Shown here piece after piece: positions 52,534-64,000 of a stretch of DNA of 64,000 bases; position 1 is the stretch's first letter; every line of letters starts with the position of its first letter. The stretch is from NCBI RefSeq assembly GCF_028554725.1, contig NC_071670.1, positions 22,190,001-22,254,000 of the forward strand, in the 5' to 3' direction. The stretch comes from Zeugodacus cucurbitae. Lineage: Eukaryota > Arthropoda > Insecta > Diptera > Tephritidae. The notes under the pieces are model-generated. The model was given only the letters and a program-made list of their open reading frames with translations, was not told where the DNA came from and ran no database searches. Made by a program: the position numbers and the translations under genes.

Positions 52534-55500
52534 ATGTGTTAAAATACGAAATAAATGATTATGAATTTATTTTCTTTATGTTTTTATTTGTCGATATTCA
52601 ACTTGCACGAAAGTGAACTTTTATCTTAAATCTGATAAAATGTAAAATAAATGATTATGAATAAAGGTTCTTTATGTTTCCAGTTGTCGATAAACAACTT
52701 GCAAGAAAGCGAACTTTGATCTTAAATGTGATAAAATACAAAATAAATGATTATGAATAAATGTTCTTTATGTTTTCGTTTGTCAATATTCAACTTGCAA
52801 GAATGTGAACTTGATCATAAATCTGATAAAAATACAAAATAAATGATTATGAGTAAACATTCTTTATGTTTTTATTTGTCGATATTTAACTTGCAAGAAA
52901 GTGAACTTGATCATAAATCTGATAAAAATACAAAATAAATGATTATGAATAAACATTCTTTATGCTTTTATTTGTCGATATTCAACTTGCAAGAAAAGGA
53001 ACTTTGATCTTAAATGTGATAAAATACAAAATAAATGATTATGAATAAATGTTCTTTATGTTTTTATTTGTCAATATTCAACTTGCAAGAATGTGAACTT
53101 GATCATAAATCTGATAAAAATACAAAATAAATGATTATGAATAAACATTCTTTATGTTTCTATTTGTCGATAAACATCTTGCAAGAAAGTGAACTTTGAT
53201 ATTAAAAGTGATAAAATACAAAATAAATGATTATGAATAAACATTCTTTATGTTTTTACTTGTCGATATTTAACTTGCAGGAAAGTTAACTTTTATCTTA
53301 CATGTGATAAAATACAAAATAAATGATTATGAATAAATGTTCTTTATGTTTTTATTTGTCAATATTCAATTTGCTAGAATGTGAACTTTGATATTAAATG
53401 TGATAAAAATACAAAATAAATGATTATGAATAAACATTCTTTATGTTTTTATTTGTCGATATTTAACTTGCAGGAAAGTGAACTTTGATATTAAATGTGA
53501 TAAAATGCAAAATAAATGATTAGGAATAAACATTCTTTATGTTTTTATTTGTCGATATTTAAATTGCAGGAAAGTGAACTTTTATCTTACATGTGATAAA
53601 ATACAAAATAAATGATTATGAATAAATGTTCTTTATGTTTTTATTTGTCGATAAACAACTTGCAAGAAAGTGAGCTTTAATCTTAAATGTGATAAAAATA
53701 CAAAATAAATGATTATGAATAAACATTCTTTATGTTTTTATTTGTCGATGTTTAACTTGCAGGAAAGTGAACTTTGATCTTAAATGTGATAAAATACGAA
53801 ATAAATGATTATGAATTTATGTTCTTTATGTTTTTATTTGTCAATATTCAACTTGCAAGAATGTGAACTTTGATCTTACATCTGATAAAAATACAAAATT
53901 AATGATTATGAATAAATGTTCTTTATGTTTTTATTTTTAATATTCAACTCGCAAGAATGTGAACTTGATCATAAATCTGATAAAAATACAAAATAAATGA
54001 TTATGAATAAACATTCTTTATGTTTTTATTTGTCGATATTTAACTTGCAGGAAAGTGAACTTTTATCTTACATGTGATAAAATACAAAATAAATGATTAT
54101 GAATAAATGTTCTTTATGTTTTTATTTGTCAATATTCAATTTGCTAGAATGTGAACTTTGATATTAAATGTGATAAAAATACAAAATAAATGATTATGAA
54201 TAAACATTCTTTATGTTTTTATTTGTCGATATTTAACTTGCAGGAAAGTGAACTTTGATATTAAATGTGATAAAATACAAAATAAATGATTAGGAATAAA
54301 CATTCTTTATGTTTTTATTTGTCGATATTTAAATTGCAGGAAAGTGAACTTTTATCTTACATGTGATAAAATACAAAATAAATGATTATGAATAAATGTT
54401 CTTTATGTATTTGTTTGTCAATATTCAACTTGCAAGAATGTGAACTTGATCATAAATCTGATAAAAATACAAAATAAATGATTATGAATAAACATTCTTT
54501 ATGTTTCTATTTGTCGATATTCAACTTGCAAGAAAAGGAACTTTGATCTTAAATGTGATAAAATACGAAATAAATGATTATGAAATTATGTTCTTTATGT
54601 TTTTATTTGTCGATATTCAACTTGCTCGAAAGTGAACTTTTATCTTAAATCTGATAAAATATGAAATAAATGATTATGAATAAATGTTCTTTATGTTTCC
54701 AGTTGTCGATAAACAACTTGCAAGAAAGTGAACTTTGATCTTAAATGTGATAAAATACAAAATAAATGATTATGAATAAAGATTCTTTATGTTCTTATTT
54801 GTCAATATTCAACTTGCAAGAATTTGAACTTGATCATCAATCTGATAAAAATACAAAATAAATGATTATGAGTAAACATTCATTCTTGCAAGAAATTGAA
54901 CTCGATCATAAATCTGATAAAAATACTAAATAAATTATTATGAATAAACATTCTTTATGTTTTTATTTGTCGATAAACAACTTGCAAGAAAGTGAACTTT
55001 GATCTTAAATGTGATAAAATACAAAATAAATGATTATGAATAAATGCTCTTTATGTTTTTATTTGTCAATATTCAACTTGCAAGAATGTGAACTTGATCT
55101 TAAATCTGATAAAAATTTAAAATAAATGATTATGAATAAACATTCTTTATGTTTCTATTTGTCGATAAACAACTTGAAAGAAAGTGAACTTTGATAATAA
55201 ATGTGATAAAATACAAAATAAATGATTATGAATAAACATTCTTTATGTTTTTATTTGTCGGTATTTAACTTGCAGGAAAGTGAACTTTTATCTTACATGT
55301 GATAAAATACAAAATAAATGATTATGAATAAATGTTCTTTATGTTTTTATTTGTCAATATTCAACTTGCTAGAATGTGAACTTTGATATTAAATGTGATA
55401 AAATACAAAATAAATGATTATGAATAAACATTCTTTATGTTTTTATTTGTCGGTATTTAACTTGCGGAAAAGTGAACTTTTATCTTACATGTGATAAAAT

Positions 55501-56252
55501 ACAAAATAAATGATTATGAATAAATGTTCTTTATGTTTTTATTTGTCGGTATTTAACTTGCAGGAAAGTGAACTTTTATCTCACATGTGATAAAATACAA
55601 ATTAAATGATTATGAATAAATGTTCTTTATATTTTTATTTGTCAATATTCAACTTGCTAGAATGTGAACTTTGATATTAAATGTGATAAAATACAAAATA
55701 AATGATTATGAATAAACATTCTTTATGATTTTATTTGTCGATATTCAACTTGCAGGAAAGTGAACTTTGATATTAAATGTGATAAAATACAAAATAATTG
55801 ATTATGAGTAAACATTCTTTATGTTTTTATTTGTCGGTATTTAACTTGCAGGAAAGTGAACTTTTATCTTACATGTGATAAAATACAAAATAAATGATTA
55901 TGAATAAAAATACAAAATAAATGATTATGAATAAACATTCACTATGTTTCTATTTGTCGATATTTAACTTGCAAGATAATGAACTTTGATCTTAAATGTG
56001 ATAAAATACAAAATAAATGATTATGAATAAACATTCATTATGTTTTTATTTGTCGATAAACAACTTGCAAGAAAGCGAACTTTGATCTTAAAAGTGATAA
56101 AATACAAGATAAATGATTATGAATAAATGTTCTTTATGTTTTTATTTGTCAATATTCAACTTGCAAGAATGTGAACTTGATCATAAATCTGATAAAATAC
56201 AAAATAAATGATTATGAATAAACATTCTTTACGTTTTTATTTTTAATATTCA

Positions 56253-56273
56253 TAATAATAATATTTTAATATA
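56253..56273. other. AT-only filler junction, copy 3
   Basis: Closes the first unit of the second 1584 bp array; same 21 bases as at 37158. Confidence 0.8.
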
Positions 56274-57836
56274 TTTATGTTTCCAGTTGTCGATAAACAA
56301 CTTGCAAGAAAGTGAACTTTGATCTTAAATGTGATAAAATACAAAATAAATGATTATGAATAAATGTTCTTTATGTTTTTATTTGTCAATATTCAACTTG
56401 CAAGAATTTGAACTTGATCATCAATCTGATAAAAATACAAAATAAATGATTATGAGTAAACATTCATTCTTGCAAGAAATTGAACTTGATCATAAATCTG
56501 ATAAAAATACTAAATAAATGATTATGAATAAACATTCTTTATGTTTTTATTTGTCGATAAACAACTTGCAAGAAAGTGAACTTTGATCTTAAATGTGATA
56601 AAATACAAAATAAATGATTATGAATAAATGCTCTTTATGTTTTTATTTGTCAATATTCAACTTGCAAGAATGTGAACTTGATCTTAAATCTGATAAAAAT
56701 ACAAAATAAATGATTATGAATAAACATTCTTTATGTTTCTATTTGTCGATAAACAACTTGAAAGAAAGTGAACTTTGATAATAAATGTGATAAAATACAA
56801 AATAAATGATTATGAATAAACATTCTTTATGTTTTTATTTGTCGGTATTTAACTTGCAGGAAAGTGAACTTTTATCTTACATGTGATAAAATACAAAATA
56901 AATGATTATGAATAAATGTTCTTTATGTTTTTATTTGTCAATATTCAACTTGCTAGAATGTGAACTTTGATATTAAATGTGATAAAATACAAAATAAATG
57001 ATTATGAATAAACATTCTTTATGTTTTTATTTGTCGGTATTTAACTTGCGGAAAAGTGAACTTTTATCTTACATGTGATAAAATACAAAATAAATGATTA
57101 TGAATAAATGTTCTTTATGTTTTTATTTGTCGGTATTTAACTTGCAGGAAAGTGAACTTTTATCTCACATGTGATAAAATACAAATTAAATGATTATGAA
57201 TAAATGTTCTTTATATTTTTATTTGTCAATATTCAACTTGCTAGAATGTGAACTTTGATATTAAATGTGATAAAATACAAAATAAATGATTATGAATAAA
57301 CATTCTTTATGTTTTTATTTGTCGATATTCAACTTGCAGGAAAGTGAACTTTGATATTAAATGTGATAAAATACAAAATAAATGATTATGAGTAAACATT
57401 CTTTATGTTTTTATTTGTCGGTATTTAGTTTGCAGGAAAGTGAACTTTTATCTTACATGTGATAAAATACAAAATAAATGATTATGAATAAAAATACAAA
57501 ATAAATGATTATGAATAAACATTCACTATGTTTCTATTTGTCGATATTTAACTTGCAAGATAATGAACTTTGATCTTAAATGTGATAAAATACAAAATAA
57601 ATGATTATGAATAAACATTCATTATGTTTTTATTTGTCGATAAACAACTTGCAAGAAAGCGAACTTTGATCTTAAAAGTGATAAAATACAAGATAAATGA
57701 TTATGAATAAATGTTCTTTATGTTTTTATTTGTCAATATTCAACTTGCAAGAATGTGAACTTGTTCATAAATCTGATAAAATACAAAATAAATGATTATG
57801 AATAAACATTCTTTACGTTTTTATTTTTAATATTCA

Positions 57837-57857
57837 TAATAATAATATTTTAATATA
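57837..57857. other. AT-only filler junction, copy 4
   Basis: Closes the second unit of the second array, 1584 bp after copy 3. Confidence 0.8.
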
Positions 57858-60800
57858 TTTATGTTTCCAGTTGTCGATAAACAACTTGCAAGAAAGTGAA
57901 CTTTGATCTTAAATGTGATAAAATACAAAATAAATGATTATGAATAAATGTTCTTTATGTTTTTATTTGTCAATATTCAACTTGCAAGAATTTGAACTTG
58001 ATCATCAATCTGATAAAAATACAAAATAAATGATTATGAGTAAACATTCATTCTTGCAAGAAATTGAACTTGATCATAAATCTGATAAAAATACTAAATA
58101 AATGATCATGAATAAACATTCTTTATGTTTTTATTTGTCGATAAACAACTTGCAAGAAAGTGAACTTTGATCTTAAATGTGATAAAATACAAAATAAATG
58201 ATTATGAATAAATGCTCTTTATGTTTTTATTTGTCAATATTCAACTTGCAAGAATGTGAACTTGATCTTAAATCTGATAAAAATACAAAATAAATGATTA
58301 TGAATAAACATTCTTTATGTTTCTATTTGTCGATAAACAACTTGCAAGAAAGTGAACTTTTATCTTACATGTGATAAAATACAAAATAAATGATTATGAA
58401 TAAATGTTCTTTATGTTTTTATTTGTCGATAAACAACTTGCAGGAAAGTGAGCTTTAATCTTAAATGTGATAAAAATACAAAATAAATGATTATGAATAA
58501 ACATTCTTTATGTTTTTATTTGTCGATAAACAACTTGCAAGAAAGTGAACTTTGATCTTAAATGTGATAAAATACAAAATAAATGATTATGAATAAATGC
58601 TCTTTATGTTTTTATTTGTCAATATTCAACTTGCAAGAATGTGAACTTGATCTTAAATCTGATAAAAATGCAAAATAAATGATTAGGAATAAACATTCTT
58701 TATGTTTTTATTTGTCGATATTTAAATTGCAGGAAAGTGAACTTTTATCTTACATGTGATAAAATACAAAATAAATGATTATGAATAAATGTTCTTTATG
58801 TTTTTATTTGTCGATAAACAACTTGCAAGAAAGTGAGCTTTAATCCTAAATGTGATAAAAATACAAAATAAATGATTATGAATAAACATTCTTTATGTTT
58901 TTATTTGTCGATGTTTAACTTGCAGGAAAGTGAACTTTGATCTTAAATGTGATAAAATACGAAATAAATGATTATGAATTTATGTTCTTTATGTTTTTAT
59001 TTGTCAATATTCAACTTGCAAGAATGTGAACTTTGATCTTACATCTGATAAAAATACAAAATTAATGATTATGAATAAACGTTCTTTATGTTTTTATTTT
59101 TAATATTCAACTCGCAAGAATGTGAACTTGATCATAAATCTGATAAAAATACAAAATAAATGATTATGAATAAACATTCTTTATGTTTTTATTTGTCGAT
59201 ATTTAACTTGCAGGAAAGTGAACTTTTATCTTACATGTGATAAAATACAAAATAAATGATTATGAATAAATGTTCTTTATGTTTTTATTTGTCAATATTC
59301 AATTTGCTAGAATGTGAACTTTGATATTAAATGTGATAAAAATACAAAATAAATGATTATGAATAAACATTCTTTATGTTTTTATTTGTCGATATTTAAC
59401 TTGCAGGAAAGTGAACTTTGATATTAAATGTGATAAAATACAAAATAAATGATTAGGAATAAACATTCTTTATGTTTTTATTTGTCGATATTTAAATTGC
59501 AGGAAAGTGAACTTTTATCTTACATGTGATAAAATACAAAATAAATGATTATGAATAAATGTTCTTTATATATTTGTTTGTCAATATTCAACTTGCAAGA
59601 ATGTGAACTTGATCATAAATCTGATAAAAATACAAAATAAATGATTATGAGTAAACCTTCTTTATGTTTTTATTTGTCGATATTTAACTTGCAAGAAAGT
59701 GAACTTGATCATAAATCTGATAAAAATACAAAATAAATGATTATGAATAAACATTCTTTATGTTTCTATTTGTCGATATTCAACTTGCAAGAAAAGGAAC
59801 TTTGATCTTAAATGTGATAAAATACGAAATAAATGATTATGAAATTATGTTCTTTATGTTTTTATTTGTCGATATTCAACTTGCTCGAAAGTGAACTTTT
59901 ATCTTAAATCTGATAAAATATGAAATAAATGATTATGAATAAATGTTCTTTATGTTTCCAGTTGTCGATAAACAACTTGCAAGAAAGTGAACTTTGATCT
60001 TAAATGTGATAAAATACAAAATAAATGATTATGAATAAATGTTCTTTATGTTCTTATTTGTCAATATTCAACTTGCAAGAATTTGAACTTGATCATCAAT
60101 CTGATAAAAATACAAAATAAATGATTATGAGTAAACATTCATTCTTGCAAGAAATTGAACTCGATCATAAATCTGATAAAAATACTAAATAAATGATTAT
60201 GAATAAACATTCTTTATGTTTTTATTTGTCGATAAACAACTTGCAAGAAAGTGAACTTTGATCTTAAATGTGATAAAATACAAAATAAATGATTATGAAT
60301 AAATGCTCTTTATGTTTTTATTTGTCAATATTCAACTTGCAAGAATGTGAACTTGATCTTAAATCTGATAAAAATACAAAATAAATGATTATGAATAAAC
60401 ATTCTTTATGTTTCTATTTGTCGATAAACAACTTGAAAGAAAGTGAACTTTGATAATAAATGTGATAAAATACAAAATAAATGATTATGAATAAACATTC
60501 TTTATGTTTTTATTTGTCGGTATTTAACTTGCAGGAAAGTGAACTTTTATCTTACATGTGATAAAATACAAAATAAATGATTATGAATAAATGTTCTTTA
60601 TGTTTTTATTTGTCAATATTCAACTTGCTAGAATGTGAACTTTGATATTAAATGTGATAAAATACAAAATAAATGATTATGAATAAACATTCTTTATGTT
60701 TTTATTTGTCGGTATTTAACTTGCGGAAAAGTGAACTTTTATCTTACATGTGATAAAATAAAAAATAAATGATTATGAATAAATGTTCTTTATGTTTTTA

Positions 60801-61511
60801 TTTGTCGGTATTTAACTTGCAGGAAAGTGAACTTTTATCTCACATGTGATAAAATACAAATTAAATGATTATGAATAAATGTTCTTTATATTTTTATTTG
60901 TCAATATTCAACTTGCTAGAATGTGAACTTTGATATTAAATGTGATAAAATACAAAATAAATGATTATGAATAAACATTCTTTATGATTTTATTTGTCGA
61001 TATTCAACTTGCAGGAAAGTGAACTTTGATATTAAATGTGATAAAATACAAAATAAATGATTATGAGTAAACATTCTTTATGTTTTTATTTGTCGGTATT
61101 TAACTTGCAGGAAAGTGAACTTTTATCTTACATGTGATAAAATACAAAATAAATGATTATGAATAAAAATACAAAATAAATGATTATGAATAAACATTCA
61201 CTATGTTTCTATTTGTCGATATTTAACTTGCAAGATAATGAACTTTGATCTTAAATGTGATAAAATACAAAATAAATGATTATGAATAAACATTCATTAT
61301 GTTTTTATTTGTCGATAAACAACTTGCAAGAAAGCGAACTTTGATCTTAAAAGTGATAAAATACAAGATAAATGATTATGAATAAATGTTCTTTATGTTT
61401 TTATTTGTCAATATTCAACTTGCAAGAATGTGAACTTGATCATAAATCTGATAAAATACAAAATAAATGATTATGAATAAACATTCTTTACGTTTTTATT
61501 TTTAATATTCA

Positions 61512-61532
61512 TAATAATAATATTTTAATATA
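61512..61532. other. AT-only filler junction, copy 5
   Basis: Closes the first unit of the third 1584 bp array. Confidence 0.8.
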
Positions 61533-63095
61533 TTTATGTTTCCAGTTGTCGATAAACAACTTGCAAGAAAGTGAACTTTGATCTTAAATGTGATAAAATA
61601 CAAAATAAATGATTATGAATAAATGTTCTTTATGTTTTTATTTGTCAATATTCAACTTGCAAGAATTTGAACTTGATCATCAATCTGATAAAAATACAAA
61701 ATAAATGATTATGAGTAAACATTCATTCTTGCAAGAAATTGAACTTGATCATAAATCTGATAAAAATACTAAATAAATGATTATGAATAAACATTCTTTA
61801 TGTTTTTATTTGTCGATAAACAACTTGCAAGAAAGTGAACTTTGATCTTAAATGTGATAAAATAGAAAATAAATGATTATGAATAAATGCTCTTTATGTT
61901 TTTATTTGTCAATATTCAACTTGCAAGAATGTGAACTTGATCTTAAATCTGATAAAAATACAAAATAAATGATTATGAATAAACATTCTTTATGTTTCTA
62001 TTTGTCGATAAACAACTTGAAAGAAAGTGAACTTTGATAATAAATGTGATAAAATACAAAATAAATGATTATGAATAAACATTCTTTATGTTTTTATTTG
62101 TCGGTATTTAACTTGCAGGAAAGTGAACTTTTATCTTACATGTGATAAAATACAAAATAAATGATTATGAATAAATGTTCTTTATGTTTTTATTTGTCAA
62201 TATTCAACTTGCTAGAATGTGAACTTTGATATTAAATGTGATAAAATACAAAATAAATGATTATGAATAAACATTCTTTATGTTTTTATTTGTCGGTATT
62301 TAACTTGCGGAAAAGTGAACTTTTATCTTACATGTGATAAAATACAAAATAAATGATTATGAATAAATGTTCTTTATGTTTTTATTTGTCGGTATTTAAC
62401 TTGCAGGAAAGTGAACTTTTATCTCACATGTGATAAAATACAAATTAAATGATTATGAATAAATGTTCTTTATATTTTTATTTGTCAATAATCAACTTGC
62501 TAGAATGTGAACTTTGATATTAAATGTGATAAAATACAAAATAAATGATTATGAATAAACATTCTTTATGTTTTTATTTGTCGATATTCAACTTGCAGGA
62601 AAGTGAACTTTGATATTAAATGTGATAAAATACAAAATAAATGATTATGAGTAAACATTCTTTATGTTTTTATTTGTCGGTATTTAACTTGCAGGAAAGT
62701 GAACTTTTATTTTACATGTGATAAAATACAAAATAAATGATTATGAATAAAAATACAAAATAAATGATTATGAATAAACATTCACTATGTTTCTATTTGT
62801 CGATATTTAACTTGCAAGATAATGAACTTTGATCTTAAATGTGATAAAATACAAAATAAATGATTATGAATAAACATTCATTATGTTTTTATTTGTCGAT
62901 AAACAACTTGCAAGAAAGCGAACTTTGATCTTAAAAGTGATAAAATACAAGATAAATGATTATGAATAAATGTTCTTTATGTTTTTATTTGTCAATATTC
63001 AACTTGCAAGAATGTGAACTTGTTCATAAATCTGATAAAATACAAAATAAATGATTATGAATAAACATTCTTTACGTTTTTATTTTTAATATTCA

Positions 63096-63116
63096 TAATA
63101 ATAATATTTTAATATA
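63096..63116. other. AT-only filler junction, copy 6
   Basis: Closes the second unit of the third array; its unit has the GAACTTGTTCAT tag (near 63019), as in the second units of the other two arrays. Confidence 0.8.
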
Positions 63117-64000
63117 TTTATGTTTCCAGTTGTCGATAAACAACTTGCAAGAAAGTGAACTTTGATCTTAAATGTGATAAAATACAAAATAAATGATTAT
63201 GAATAAATGTTCTTTATGTTTTTATTTGTCAATATTCAACTTGCAAGAATTTGAACTTGATCATCAATCTGATAAAAATACAAAATAAATGATTATGAGT
63301 AAACATTCATTCTTGCAAGAAATTGAACTTGATCATAAATCTGATAAAAATACTAAATAAATGATCATGAATAAACATTCTTTATGTTTTTATTTGTCGA
63401 TAAACAACTTGCAAGAAAGTGAACTTTGATCTTAAATGTGATAAAATACAAAATAAATGATTATGAATAAATGCTCTTTATGTTTTTATTTGTCAATATT
63501 CAACTTGCAAGAATGTGAACTTGATCTTAAATCTGATAAAAATACAAAATAAATGATTATGAATAAACATTCTTTATGTTTCTATTTGTCGATAAACAAC
63601 TTGCAAGAAAGTGAACTTTGATAATAAATGTGATAAAATACAAAATAAATGATTATGAATAAACATTCTTTATGTTTTTATTTGTCGGTATTTAACTTGC
63701 AGGAAAGTGAACTTTTATCTTACATGTGATAAAATACAAAATAAATGATTATGAATAAATGTTCTTTATGTTTTTATTTGTCAATATTCAACTTGCTAGA
63801 ATGTGAACTTTGATATTAAATGTGATAAAATACAAAATAAATGATTATGAATAAACATTCTTTATGTTTTTATTTGTCGGTATTTAACTTGCGGAAAAGT
63901 GAACTTTTATCTTACATGTGATAAAATACAAAATAAATGATTATGAATAAATGTTCTTTATGTTTTTATTTGTCGGTATTTAACTTGCAGGAAAGTGAAC

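Larger units (their letters stand above)
54690..58360 (+). repeat. 1584 bp higher-order repeat, second array
   Basis: Units at 54690-56273 and 56274-57857 and a partial third to about 58360, 19095 bp downstream of the first array. ATTCACTATG lies at 55937 and 57521. GAACTTGTTCAT again marks only the second unit (near 57762), showing that the whole two-unit array was copied as one piece. Confidence 0.87.
52372..59185 (+). repeat. MITE-free superblock, second copy
   Basis: Copy of 33181-40090. One whole 96 bp monomer (GAGTAAACATTC class) present at about 35290-35385 is missing near 54480. Private changes include AATAAAGGTTC near 52664, AATAAAGATTC near 54777, AAATAAATTATTATG near 54930, AAAATTTAAAATAAATG near 55114 and GTATTTAGTTTGC near 57422. 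Confidence 0.85.
1..64000 (+). repeat. Satellite DNA array, about 96 bp monomer, head to tail
   Basis: The window is a continuous tandem array. A typical monomer runs from one TACAAAATAAATGATTATGA to the next, 95-97 bp later. Length changes come mainly from 1 bp indels in GATAAAATAC/GATAAAAATAC and GAACTTTGAT/GAACTTGAT. In one full monomer I counted 21 G/C in 96 bp. The best conserved parts are AAATAAATGATTATGA, TTCTTTATG, the ACTTGC core, GTGAACTT and TGATAAAA. Class-defining sites are AAACATTC/AAATGTTC, TCG(A/G)TATT, TCAATATT, TCGATAAAC and the bases after ACTTGC. All monomers appear to be on one strand; I noticed no inverted segment. Neither array edge is in the window. There is no CENP-B-box-like motif, telomeric repeat or long open frame. 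A role in centromere or heterochromatin structure is inferred from the architecture only. Confidence 0.97.
59186..64000 (+). repeat. MITE-free superblock, third (partial) copy
   Basis: Repeats the 54 kb region at 5259 bp (5163 bp left of the monomer missing near 54480) and the 35 kb region at 24354 bp. This copy keeps the monomer lost from the second copy (GAGTAAACCTTC near 59650). A tag is TTTATATATTTGTTTG near 59566. The copy runs off the window end. Confidence 0.84.
59949..64000 (+). repeat. 1584 bp higher-order repeat, third array (open at window end)
   Basis: Units at 59949-61532 and 61533-63116 and at least 884 bp of a third. ATTCACTATG lies at 61196 and 62780. Unlike the first two arrays, the third unit continues past the point where those stop (GATAATAAATG at about 63620 is followed by the normal CGGTATT monomer), so at least one more unit probably follows. 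Confidence 0.85.

Noticed and set aside
1..64000. CRISPR array
   Set aside because: Regular spacing is present, but there are no unique spacers: the whole 96 bp unit is repeated, and there are no cas genes.
1..64000. CENP-B box, telomere repeats or rDNA spacer
   Set aside because: No TTCG-A-CGGG-type box, no TTAGG/TTAGGG-type runs and no rRNA-like GC-rich sequence were seen.
1..64000. Inverted satellite segments
   Set aside because: I looked for reverse-complement forms of GTGAACTT and TTCTTTATG at monomer spacing and noticed none.

Overview
The whole 64 kb window is one head-to-tail satellite DNA array with a monomer of about 96 bp (usually 95-97 bp), AT-rich at about 78% by hand count of one typical monomer. 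Both window ends lie inside the array, so it is longer than 64 kb. By length there are roughly 640 monomers, all in the same orientation as far as can be read. I see no protein-coding gene, rRNA, tRNA, CRISPR array or other unique sequence. The only non-satellite DNA is a 368 bp non-autonomous DNA transposon (MITE-like) present seven times, plus a 21 bp AT-only filler present six times. This is eukaryotic heterochromatin-type DNA, centromeric, pericentromeric or interstitial. An insect, perhaps a fly, is my guess from general texture only, and nothing in the window proves it.

The array is organised at three nested scales. (1) Monomers of several diagnostic classes: AAACATTC or AAATGTTC in the first third; TCGATATT, TCGGTATT, TCAATATT or TCGATAAAC in the middle; GCAGGAAAG, GCAAGAAAG, GCACGAAAG, GCTAGAATG or GCGGAAAAG in the last third. 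(2) Higher-order repeats (HORs) of 0.67-4.1 kb, near-identical between copies: offsets of 839, 2209, 4105, 2476, 672, 1129 and 1584 bp. (3) Superblocks built from these: a two-MITE unit of about 7.29 kb (3208 + 4079 bp), a 6.8-6.9 kb block copied at +19.1 kb, and a 5.26 kb tandem period at the right end.

Layout: 1-14.76 kb is a MITE-free domain dominated by a 4105 bp HOR with an embedded 2209 bp tandem duplication. 14.76-21.66 kb is a mosaic with a 2476 bp duplication and a nested 672 bp one. 21.66-50.80 kb is the MITE domain, seven copies of one insertion carried along by amplification, interrupted at 33.2-40.3 kb by a MITE-free block. 50.80-64.0 kb is a second, partly third, copy of that MITE-free block, containing the 1584 bp HOR arrays.

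The most informative feature is the MITE: 17 bp terminal inverted repeats, a 3 bp TAA target duplication confirmed by empty monomers about 191 bp away, and the same insertion point in all seven copies. It, the filler junction and several small deletions are birthmarks that allow the order of amplification events to be read. No genes act together here; what can be read is the amplification history.
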